Origin: Candidatus Competibacteraceae bacterium
GTDB taxonomy: Bacteria > Pseudomonadota > Gammaproteobacteria > Competibacterales > Competibacteraceae
Assembly: GCA_020445005.1 (NCBI GenBank)
Contig: JAGRHM010000337.1
Coordinates: 1 to 5,538 of the forward strand
Length of the DNA: 5,538 bases
Direction: 5' to 3'
Shown: piece by piece, positions 1 to 5,062 of the stretch
Numbering within the stretch: position 1 is the first letter of the stretch
How the letters are laid out: every line of letters begins with the position of its first letter
Made by a program: the position numbers and the translations under genes
The notes under the pieces: model-generated
What the model was told of the DNA's origin: nothing
Seen by the model: only the letters and a program-made list of their open reading frames with translations
The model's database searches: none

Positions 1-3
1 ACC

Positions 4-24
4 TGTGGATAACTCTGTGGATAA
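4..24 (-). promoter_or_regulatory. Tandem pair of perfect DnaA boxes
   Basis: TGTGGATAA occurs at 4-12 and again at 16-24, three bases apart. Each is an exact reverse complement of the E. coli-type DnaA box TTATCCACA, so both boxes read on the minus strand. Closely spaced boxes in the same orientation are typical of DnaA assembly sites in gammaproteobacterial origins and of some DnaA-regulated promoters. The window edge is three bases away, so more boxes may lie to the left. The exact match is seen; binding by DnaA is inferred. Confidence 0.75.
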
Positions 25-60
25 CTTTTGTTAGCCGCCGCTAAATGCGCATCGCCATTG

Positions 61-120
61 GATTAATGACGTTTTGATGACTTTTTGACCATCTTTTTTT
101 TTATCTTTTTATCAAAACCT
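61..120. other. T-rich tract, candidate DNA unwinding element
   Basis: This stretch is about 25% GC in a region where coding DNA is near 60%. It contains ATC followed by T-runs at 91-102 and 103-110, and a third ATC at 111, which gives an imperfect repeat resembling the AT-rich 13-mers of enterobacterial and pseudomonad origins. It lies between the tandem DnaA boxes (4-24) and the single box (203-211). No ORF or convincing promoter is seen. The rest of 121-200 is about 37% GC or higher and holds only a weak 4-bp hairpin (CCAG/CTGG, 167-180). Its role as an unwinding element is inferred from composition and neighbouring boxes. Confidence 0.4.
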
Positions 121-202
121 TATGGTTAGCACTTGGAATCTGGCCAAAATTTTCAACTAACGAAAACCAGATAAATTGCTGGGCAGGGGGATTGCATAAG
201 CC

Positions 203-211
203 TGTGGATAA
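203..211 (-). promoter_or_regulatory. Third perfect DnaA box
   Basis: TGTGGATAA at 203-211 is the third exact copy in 211 bases and has the same orientation as the pair at 4-24. It lies 22 bp from the end of the acylphosphatase gene, on that gene's 3' side, so it is unlikely to be that gene's operator. Together with the left pair it brackets the T-rich tract. Confidence 0.7.
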
Positions 212-233
212 GTCAAGCCCAATTCAGTCTTTT

Positions 234-506
234 TCATTCAATCCGGAAATCACGGAAATCCTGATAGGGCAAGGTTTCGGAATAGAGATCTCTAACCTGC
301 GCGGCCGGTGGACCTTGCCTTAACCAGCGATGGAGTGCGGTAACAGCCGGTTCATCGCCGCAAATCAGCGCCTCCACCCGCCGATCGGGCAGATTGCGGA
401 CATAGCCGGTCACGCCGAGCGCGAGGGCCTTGTCCGCGGTGGCGTAGCGAAACCCGACGCCCTGTACGCGGCCGCTGACATAACAACGCAAGCAAATCTT
501 TTTCAT
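234..506 (-). CDS. acyP: Acylphosphatase
   Basis: This 90-residue protein has the normal length of the small cytosolic acylphosphatases (EC 3.6.1.7), which hydrolyse carboxyl-phosphate bonds such as those in acetyl phosphate or 1,3-bisphosphoglycerate. The first signature, GRVQGVGFR, lies at residues 12-20 with the phosphate-binding Arg20. The second block, GYVRN, lies at 34-38 with the catalytic Asn38. One oddity is that the usual Gly four residues after that Asn is Arg42 (NLPDRRVE); the later Val44 and Gly50 of the signature are kept. The start is supported by AAGGA five bases upstream of ATG. It follows the small secreted-protein gene by only 15 bp, so it is probably the last gene of that transcript. 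The family assignment is very secure; the physiological substrate is unknown, as for most bacterial members. Confidence 0.95.
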   Translation of the reverse strand: MKKICLRCYVSGRVQGVGFRYATADKALALGVTGYVRNLPDRRVEALICGDEPAVTALHRWLRQGPPAAQVRDLYSETLPYQDFRDFRIE

Positions 507-521
507 AAGCTTCCTTCTTTC

Positions 522-929
522 CTATTCATCCCGCGCCTTGGCCCAGGGCATATTGCGGCTATCCACCAGCGTGTCCCCGGAGACACGGAACGTCTCGGCC
601 AACCCGGCTGGAACGCGAATGGAAATCTCCGCGCCCGACTTCTGCCAGGTTCCCTTGAACTGCTCCGCGGGCGTGCGCAACAGGAAGGTTCCGTCCGCGT
701 TGAAACGAATCCAGCGCTGTCCAGAGGAGGTCGGCTCGATAAACTTCGCAGCGGAAAAGCCCGGTTGTGGCATGACTTGCGGAGGAGGCGCGGTGCGGGA
801 AATCAGTTGTTCCTCCAGCATCTTCACGCGCTTTTCCAGATCCTCGATCCGCTGTTCCAGGCCGCTCTGCGCTCCTGCGCTGACCGGTAGCATGATGATG
901 AGCAATAAGGCGGAAATGGGCGTCTTCAT
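522..929 (-). CDS. Small secreted coiled-coil protein of unknown function
   Basis: The 135-residue product has a clear Sec signal peptide: Lys2 followed by a hydrophobic core at about 6-17 and a probable cut after VSAGA at residue 20. A short heptad-rich helix follows (about 23-45, LEQRIEDLEKRVKMLEEQL), then a Pro-rich linker (about 47-57). The C-terminal 75 residues look beta-rich, with the pattern FNADGTFLL...GTW...GAEISIRV...FRVSGDTLVD. This kind of pattern occurs in small lipocalin-like or META-like beta domains, but I cannot assign a family. There is no lipobox Cys, so a soluble periplasmic protein is expected. Its ATG overlaps the stop of the upstream peptidase gene by one base (TAATG), with AAAGG six bases before it, which suggests translational coupling. 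It may act with the M16 pair, but that rests on position alone. Confidence 0.85.
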   Translation of the reverse strand: MKTPISALLLIIMLPVSAGAQSGLEQRIEDLEKRVKMLEEQLISRTAPPPQVMPQPGFSAAKFIEPTSSGQRWIRFNADGTFLLRTPAEQFKGTWQKSGAEISIRVPAGLAETFRVSGDTLVDSRNMPWAKARDE

Positions 930-2287
930 TATGAACCTTTTTTCAGTGACTGCGCCGACGAATCGGGGGCATTCTCACCACCGCCGACCACCACGGTAAT
1001 CAACCGGTCAGGCTGAATATGTCGTTGCCAAGCGTCCTTGACCTGCTCCAGGCTGATGTTGTTCATAAGGCTAACAAAGTTTTGCAGGTAATCCAGGGGC
1101 AGGTGATAAAAGGCAATCAACCCCAAATAATTCGCCAATTTACGATTGCCGGCGAGATCCAGCGCGAAGCCGCCGGTAATATTTTGCCGGGCTTCCTCCA
1201 GCGCCTGTTCGCCAGGCCCCTGCTCGGTAAACTGCCGCAGGGTAGCCTGGGCGACTTCCAGCGCGGTGTCGACCTGATCGTTACGAGTTTGCAGGTTGAT
1301 CAGAAAAGGACCCGTCTGGCGCATAGGGATAAACGCACTGTACGCGCCGTAGGCCAAGCCGCGTTTTTCGCGAATTTCCTGAGACAGTTGCGAAACCAGC
1401 CCATTGCCGCCCAAGACATGATTGCCAAGATAGAGCGCGTAGTAGTCGGGATCGGCGCGGCTGACCCCGGTCTGGCCGATCAGAATATGGCTCTGGGTGG
1501 AAGGGTGGGCCAGACGCACGGTCTGGCTGGAAGTGATTTCGGGAACCGGAGGAGGCGGCGGAATCGGTTCGCCGGCAGGCAAGCCGCTGACCAGGGCATT
1601 AGCTAACTGCTCGGCGGCGGATCGATCCAGGTCGCCGACCAGCGCTACTCGGGCGTTAGCCGCCGTGTAGTGGCGTTGATGGAAATTCTGAATATCAGCC
1701 TGGGTAAGCGCCTCCAGGCTGGCGGTTGCGCCTTCCGGCGGCGAGCCGTAGGGATGTTCACCGTACAGCGCCTGGTAGAAGGCATCCTGGGCAATAGCGC
1801 CAGGCGACTGGGCGCGCTCGCGTAATACGGTCAGCATTTGCTGGCGGACCCGATCAATTACATCCGGAGCAAAGGTGGGTTTCTTGAGCAGCCGGGCCAC
1901 CGTTTCCACCGCCGGTTGCAGATAACGGGGATCGGTCAGACTGCGCAGGGAAATCACGGCGGAATCGCGTGCGGAACTGGCGCTGAATTGCGCGCCGACC
2001 CGGTCCAGCCGATCAGCGATGTCATCGGCTGACCAGGCGCCGGCGCCTTCTTCCAGCAGGGCGTTGGTCAGTCGCGCCAGTCCCGGCTTGTCGCCGTCGC
2101 GGGCCGAGCCGGCGTTGAACAGGATTTGCGCATCGACCATCGGCAGTTCCCGGGCGGGAATGAAATACACTGGTACGCCGTTGGCCGTGCGCCAGTGCTG
2201 AATTTCGGGAACGGCGGCGGCGATACCCGAGACCAGCAGCAAAACGAGGGCGAGGAGAGTCTTGAATATTGATGAGCGGTTAGGCAT
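929..2287 (-). CDS. M16B peptidase-like protein, non-catalytic partner
   Basis: The product has 452 residues and two M16 halves, the usual length for bacterial M16B subunits. Residues 1-25 form a signal peptide (hydrophobic run 10-24, AAA before VPEIQ), so it is exported. The zinc motif HxxEH is absent: at the matching place (GLARLTNALLEEG) the two His and the Glu are replaced by Arg72, Ala76 and Asn75. The C-terminal half keeps an RGLAY block at 299-303, the Arg/Tyr type of motif that in M16B heterodimers is supplied by the inactive subunit. A polyproline linker (PIPPPPPVP, 231-239) joins the halves. I chose ATG at 2287, which has AGGG ten bases upstream and begins directly at the signal peptide. 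An upstream GTG at 2317 would add ten residues and has no ribosome site. The gene follows the catalytic subunit by 48 bp. Pairing of the two products is inferred from family precedent. Confidence 0.93.
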   Translation of the reverse strand: MPNRSSIFKTLLALVLLLVSGIAAAVPEIQHWRTANGVPVYFIPARELPMVDAQILFNAGSARDGDKPGLARLTNALLEEGAGAWSADDIADRLDRVGAQFSASSARDSAVISLRSLTDPRYLQPAVETVARLLKKPTFAPDVIDRVRQQMLTVLRERAQSPGAIAQDAFYQALYGEHPYGSPPEGATASLEALTQADIQNFHQRHYTAANARVALVGDLDRSAAEQLANALVSGLPAGEPIPPPPPVPEITSSQTVRLAHPSTQSHILIGQTGVSRADPDYYALYLGNHVLGGNGLVSQLSQEIREKRGLAYGAYSAFIPMRQTGPFLINLQTRNDQVDTALEVAQATLRQFTEQGPGEQALEEARQNITGGFALDLAGNRKLANYLGLIAFYHLPLDYLQNFVSLMNNISLEQVKDAWQRHIQPDRLITVVVGGGENAPDSSAQSLKKGS

Positions 2288-2335
2288 GGTGGGAGAACCC
2301 TGGTGTGTATCGTTCACTGGTTAGTGAGTCTCAAA

Positions 2336-3718
2336 TCAGCGAATCGCATGACCCATTGCCGCGCCCGGCATTGCTGCACGACGCCCCTCCAACGGCAGCG
2401 GCTCCAGCATCGCCACGGTTAGCTGATCATCGATGAGGTATTTACGAGCCACTTCGCGCACTTGTTCCGGGGTGACGGCCTGAATGCGTTGTACATAGTC
2501 ATCGAGCTTCCGCCAGCCCAATCCGACCGTTTCGAGAATGCCCAGCCGCATTCCCTGATAGAACAGCGAATCCTGCTGATAAACATCAGCAGCAATCACC
2601 TGGGCTACTACGCGCGACAGCTCCTCCGGACTGATTAGCGCCTCGCGCAGTTTGGCGACTTCAACCCGCAACGCCTGTTCCAGTTCCGCGCTGCCGTGTT
2701 CCGGCCCAGGATTGCCGGCTAACACAAACAACCCTTCCAGACGGTCGGTCGGACTGTAGCCCGTTCCAGCAGCGGCGGCGACTTGGGAGCCGCGAATCAG
2801 GTTGCGGCTGATTCGTCCGCTGTTGCCGCCATCGAGAATGCCGTCGAGGACATCCAGCGCGTAAGGTTCCCATTCCTCGGTAGCAGTTTTCAACGTCGGA
2901 GCCTTGTAACCCATAATGACATAGGGGACTTCAGCCGGGGTTTTGACAGTGATGCGCCGCTCGCCCAATTGCGGGATTTCCGCCGCCGATTTGGGGGGCT
3001 GCAAATCGCTCGGCGGCAGCGGACCAAAGTGTTTTTCCGCCAGTTCGCGGACCTGGATCGGGTCTACGTCACCGACCACAACCAGCGTGGCGTTGTTCGG
3101 CGCATACCACTGCTGATACCAGCGTTTGAGGTCATCGGGACTGATCGACTGAATATCCTGCATCCAGCCGATGATCGGGTTGCGGTAGGGACTGGTCACG
3201 TAAGCAGCAGCTTGAAAACGTTCGTGGGTCAGCGCCTCCGGCTGGTCCTCAGTGCGTAAACGCCGCTCTTCGGCAACGACATGAGCCTCCTTGGCGATAT
3301 CCTCCGGTTTTAGCAGTAGGTGACGCATGCGGTCGGCTTCGAGGCGAAAGCTGAGTTCCAGTCGTTCCTTTTCCAGGGTCTGGAAATAGGCGGTATAGTC
3401 GCGGCTGGTAAAAGCGTTTTCGTCCCCGCCATTCGCAGCGATCAGACGGGAAAATTCGCCGCCGGGCGCATCGGGCGTACCCTTAAACATCAGATGTTCC
3501 AACAGATGCGAGATGCCGGTCAAGCTACTCGGTTCGTAACTGGACCCGACCTTGTACCAGACCTGCGAAACAACGACCGGTGCGCGATGGTCCTCGCGGA
3601 CCAGCACTTTCATGCCGTTGTCCAGCGTGAATTCGTGAACCGACGCAGCGGCGAAAACAACGGTTGGGTTGGCAATGGCGCACCAAAGAACCAGAGCGAC
3701 AAAGCGGTTTGCGAGCAT
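2336..3718 (-). CDS. M16B zinc metallopeptidase, catalytic subunit
   Basis: The product has 460 residues with a signal peptide (1-25, VVFAAA before SVHEF), which implies a periplasmic enzyme. The N-terminal peptidase half carries the inverted zinc motif HLLEH at 71-75 (His71, His75 ligands; Glu74 catalytic). The third ligand is Glu150 or Glu151 in HVVAEERR, at the expected distance of about 75 residues. The conserved ENAFTSRDYTAYF block (100-112) follows the metal site. The second half (about 180-370) is the non-catalytic M16 C domain; it has no RGLAY motif, which the neighbouring gene supplies. The start at 3718 has GGAG six bases upstream and places the signal peptide at the N terminus. A longer frame reaching 3877 would bury it behind 53 low-complexity residues and overlap the preceding gene. 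Substrates of these periplasmic pairs are generally unknown. In pseudomonads a similar pair lies next to ftsY and rsmD; neither is visible here. Confidence 0.96.
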   Translation of the reverse strand: MLANRFVALVLWCAIANPTVVFAAASVHEFTLDNGMKVLVREDHRAPVVVSQVWYKVGSSYEPSSLTGISHLLEHLMFKGTPDAPGGEFSRLIAANGGDENAFTSRDYTAYFQTLEKERLELSFRLEADRMRHLLLKPEDIAKEAHVVAEERRLRTEDQPEALTHERFQAAAYVTSPYRNPIIGWMQDIQSISPDDLKRWYQQWYAPNNATLVVVGDVDPIQVRELAEKHFGPLPPSDLQPPKSAAEIPQLGERRITVKTPAEVPYVIMGYKAPTLKTATEEWEPYALDVLDGILDGGNSGRISRNLIRGSQVAAAAGTGYSPTDRLEGLFVLAGNPGPEHGSAELEQALRVEVAKLREALISPEELSRVVAQVIAADVYQQDSLFYQGMRLGILETVGLGWRKLDDYVQRIQAVTPEQVREVARKYLIDDQLTVAMLEPLPLEGRRAAMPGAAMGHAIR

Positions 3719-3728
3719 GGGGGTCTCC
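3719..3728 (-). promoter_or_regulatory. Ribosome site that fixes the M16 start
   Basis: On the minus strand GGAG (3725-3728) lies six bases before the ATG at 3716-3718. This and the signal peptide directly after the ATG decide between this start and the 53-codon longer frame. The 56-bp gap to the previous stop codon (3775) could also hold a promoter, but I see no convincing -35/-10 pair in it. Confidence 0.7.
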
Positions 3729-3774
3729 GTGAATGAAGGCGGTTCCAAAGGGTTCGTCGACGGTGGACGAGTCG

Positions 3775-4119
3775 TCAGGCCACCGCCTGGGCGGCGGGCC
3801 GGTAGATCGCCCGCAAGTGTGGAGGCAGCAGATGTGCTGGATAGGTTCCCGCGCGGAGTTTGCCCAGATGCCACCACCAGTGCGTCAGGGGGCGACTGTC
3901 AAAATCTTCCAGCAGATAGGCTTGCACATCCTCAAAGTTGAGGATGTGGTCCATCACGCATTCGTCAAGCTCCGCTAATTCGTTTTGTTCTTCCGGCATC
4001 AGTTTCATTGCCGAAATTCTGCTTCTGGCTTGGCGTAAGGTTGGCCTCTCGCCGATCTCCAGCGCAAAATAAATTTCCTCGGAATAGCCTCTCAAGCGAG
4101 TAGATCCATGATAAACCAT
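3775..4119 (-). CDS. Uncharacterised 114-residue protein
   Basis: I do not recognise this family. The product is cytosolic by appearance: no signal peptide or membrane segment. The first 75 residues are charged and mostly helical, with an acidic stretch at about 43-75 (PEEQNELAELDE, then NFEDVQAYLLEDFD). The C-terminal part is distinctive: a WWWHLGKL block at about 81-88, then AGTYPAHLLPPHLR and a short basic/Ala-rich tail. The start is well supported by GGGAG seven bases before ATG. The gene begins 28 bp inside the preceding frame, so the two are probably translationally coupled and may work together. Its base composition matches the flanking genes. It precedes the M16 pair by 56 bp, but a functional link to the peptidases is not shown. 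It is likely a real gene because of the strong ribosome site and the coupling. Confidence 0.7.
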   Translation of the reverse strand: MVYHGSTRLRGYSEEIYFALEIGERPTLRQARSRISAMKLMPEEQNELAELDECVMDHILNFEDVQAYLLEDFDSRPLTHWWWHLGKLRAGTYPAHLLPPHLRAIYRPAAQAVA

Positions 4120-4602
4120 GTTATTTCTCCCAGGGCTCCCAACTCATTAGACAATGGACGGTAAACTGAAACCCGCCTCCCATCCGGTTCGAGAATGGCC
4201 AGTCTATCTTCTTGTGGCGAGTACACAACATATCGGATGCCCGGCTTGTAAACTTGGGCCGTTCGGTCTTGCAGAACGGCGGTAAAGCGTCGATCCAGTA
4301 TCCCCGGATCGTCCAAATCATCGTTAAACAGGTACTTAAAACAGGTACTTATACCGAAAATAATGCCATTGACGGCTGTTTGTTCGGTAATTCTTGCGCG
4401 CCAAATCGGCCAGATAATCGCGCACCTCGGATACAGCAAGGTAAGACTGCAAAACCGTTAAAGTCTTCCGCGCCATCCGACTGTTGAGTTTCAGTCGATT
4501 CTCCGGCCATTCCGGCTGCGTCAACGCCCTGATTAGCGCCTCAGCGGCTTGGAGAGCGGTGGCGTCGCCGGAGCGGAGGAGGTCAGGATGGATCTGGTGC
4601 AT
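4092..4602 (-). pseudogene. Uncharacterised gene split by a 13-bp tandem duplication
   Basis: Reading starts at ATG 4602 and runs 88 codons to a TAA at 4338-4336. That stop is formed by the first three bases of the second copy of a perfect 13-bp tandem repeat (4326-4351). Taking out one copy joins the frame directly to the open frame running on to 4092, giving 165 residues: 88 from the first part plus 77 beginning NDDLDDPGILD. The second part has no ATG of its own near the joint (the open frame there begins only with a TTG at 4439). The N-terminal part is helical; the C-terminal part has a beta-like stretch, GIRYVVYSPQEDRLAILEPD. No signal peptide or membrane segment is seen, and I recognise no family. 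The only ATG, at 4602, has an in-frame stop 36 bases upstream and no clear Shine-Dalgarno site. The intact-looking downstream frame suggests a recent or switchable break. An assembly error is possible. Confidence 0.75.
4326..4351. repeat. Perfect 13-bp tandem duplication
   Basis: AAACAGGTACTTA is present at 4326-4338 and again at 4339-4351 with no spacer. The unit length is not a multiple of three, so the second copy shifts the reading frame of the surrounding minus-strand gene and supplies its premature TAA. Such a duplication is the expected product of replication slippage and could revert by the same route. Confidence 0.95.
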
Positions 4603-4660
4603 GGGGCGATTATGCCACGGCTTTTGGGATTTCCTTCACTGGGCGCAGCGTCTTCCAGTC

Positions 4661-4721
4661 CTGTCGGAGAATTTTACAGATCCCCTTCGATTCTTTTTTC
4701 CTCTGTCGGAAAATTTTACAG
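4661..4721 (+). repeat. Twin 19-bp repeats 42 bp apart, candidate activator sites
   Basis: CTGTCGGAGAATTTTACAG (4661-4679) and CTGTCGGAAAATTTTACAG (4703-4721) differ at one base. Their starts are 42 bp apart, close to four helical turns, so two bound proteins would face the same side. Each has partial dyad character, with outer CTGT/ACAG and an AAAATTTT core in the second copy. The intervening 23 bp are unrelated pyrimidine-rich sequence. They lie about 120-180 bp upstream of a sigma-54-like promoter on the plus strand, the usual place for enhancer-binding-protein sites. They also lie 59-119 bp upstream of the minus-strand gene that starts at 4602, so regulation of that gene is an alternative. 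Confidence 0.7.
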
Positions 4722-4802
4722 CCTACTTTGATGTGACATTTTTTAGGAATTGTAGTTTATAATGAAACTTGATTTGCGGAGATTTGGATTTTGTCGCAAA
4801 AT

Positions 4803-4831
4803 TTGACAGGCGTGATAATGATATTTATGAA
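4803..4831 (+). promoter_or_regulatory. Possible sigma-70 promoter
   Basis: A perfect TTGACA (4803-4808) is followed after 17 bp by TATGAA (4826-4831), four of six matches to the -10 consensus. Another -10-like TATAAT stands at 4758-4763, with GTGACA (4733-4738) 19 bp before it. In DNA this AT-rich such matches arise easily by chance, so this is a weaker candidate than the sigma-54 site just downstream. Confidence 0.3.
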
Positions 4832-4843
4832 GTGAAATATTTT

Positions 4844-4859
4844 TGGCTCGTTATTTGCT
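4844..4859 (+). promoter_or_regulatory. Sigma-54 (RpoN) -24/-12 promoter candidate
   Basis: TGGCTCGTTATTTGCT matches the consensus TGGCAYRNNNNTTGCW at every specified position except one (T for A in the -24 block). The invariant GG (4845-4846) and GC (4857-4858) are separated by exactly ten bases, as sigma-54 requires. The predicted transcription start is near 4870, on the plus strand. Two near-identical 19-bp repeats sit about 120-180 bp upstream, where a AAA+ enhancer-binding activator would bind. I found no good IHF consensus between them. The match is seen; activity is inferred. Confidence 0.6.
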
Positions 4860-4869
4860 ATATCTATAA

Positions 4870-5059
4870 CTTTAACTTTACAATCAATAAGCTAATTTTT
4901 CACTCTGCATCACAATATTCTTGCTCTCTTGGAACATTTTGTTACGAAATTCTAAAAAGAGGATTTCTTGTATTTGATAGACTCATTGAGTTTATAGTTG
5001 TAATTTTATTATAGTGATTCCCTGGCCTCAGTTCGCAGACTCGAAGCCAGAGGCTTTTT
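4870..5059 (+). ncRNA. Candidate RpoN-dependent small RNA, about 190 nt
   Basis: This interval runs from the predicted sigma-54 start (about 4870) to the T-tract of a plus-strand intrinsic terminator. It is about 28% GC in its AT-rich part and has no ATG on the plus strand between 4861 and 5020. The only start-like codon behind a ribosome-site-like AGAGGA is a TTG (near 4968), which gives nine codons before a stop. A promoter and terminator pointing the same way with no gene between them is the layout of an sRNA gene. It could instead be the leader of a degraded gene. The ends are predictions, not mapped. Confidence 0.4.
5025..5059 (+). terminator. Intrinsic terminator on the plus strand
   Basis: GCCTC (5025-5029) pairs with GAGGC (5050-5054), followed at once by five T (5055-5059). 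Inside, TTCG (5032-5035) pairs with CGAA (5042-5045), extending the hairpin across a small internal loop. The T-tract lies only on the plus-strand side; read on the minus strand the hairpin is followed by a mixed sequence. It therefore ends plus-strand transcripts better than the converging carboxymuconolactone-decarboxylase-like transcript, whose stop codon is four bases beyond. Confidence 0.6.
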
Positions 5060-5062
5060 ACT

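Noticed and set aside
164..182. Terminator for the acylphosphatase transcript on the minus strand
   Set aside because: The CCAG/CTGG stem has only four base pairs with an eight-base loop and a short T-run, which is too weak to call.
330..999. Long plus-strand frames opposite the acylphosphatase and secreted-protein genes
   Set aside because: They are antisense shadows of GC-rich genes with clear family motifs or a signal peptide on the minus strand; the antisense products show no motif.
2288..2317. GTG start ten codons upstream for the second M16 gene
   Set aside because: It has no Shine-Dalgarno site, and the ATG at 2287 begins directly at the signal peptide. The difference is small and cannot be settled by sequence alone.
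3719..3877. A 53-codon N-terminal extension of the catalytic M16 gene
   Set aside because: It is Pro/Ser/Thr/Gly-rich with no motif, would place the signal peptide in the interior, overlaps the well-supported 114-codon gene, and the ATG at 3718 has its own ribosome site.
4326..4351. Programmed ribosomal frameshift at the split gene
   Set aside because: The frame change is fully explained by an exact 13-bp duplication; there is no slippery heptamer with a downstream stem to suggest recoding.
4092..4439. Independent 115-codon gene beginning at 4439
   Set aside because: The start would be TTG without a ribosome site, and its first 38 codons are the out-of-frame shadow of the upstream half; only the last 77 codons look like protein sequence and they continue the split gene.
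4661..4721. CRISPR array or IS end
   Set aside because: There are only two repeats, with a 23-bp spacer, no further copies, no cas genes, no inverted orientation and no transposase.
4769..5014. Plus-strand 81-codon frame in the AT-rich stretch as a gene
   Set aside because: It begins with TTG, has no ribosome site, contains no recognisable motif, and the better promoter lies inside it. It is kept only as a possible gene remnant in the findings.
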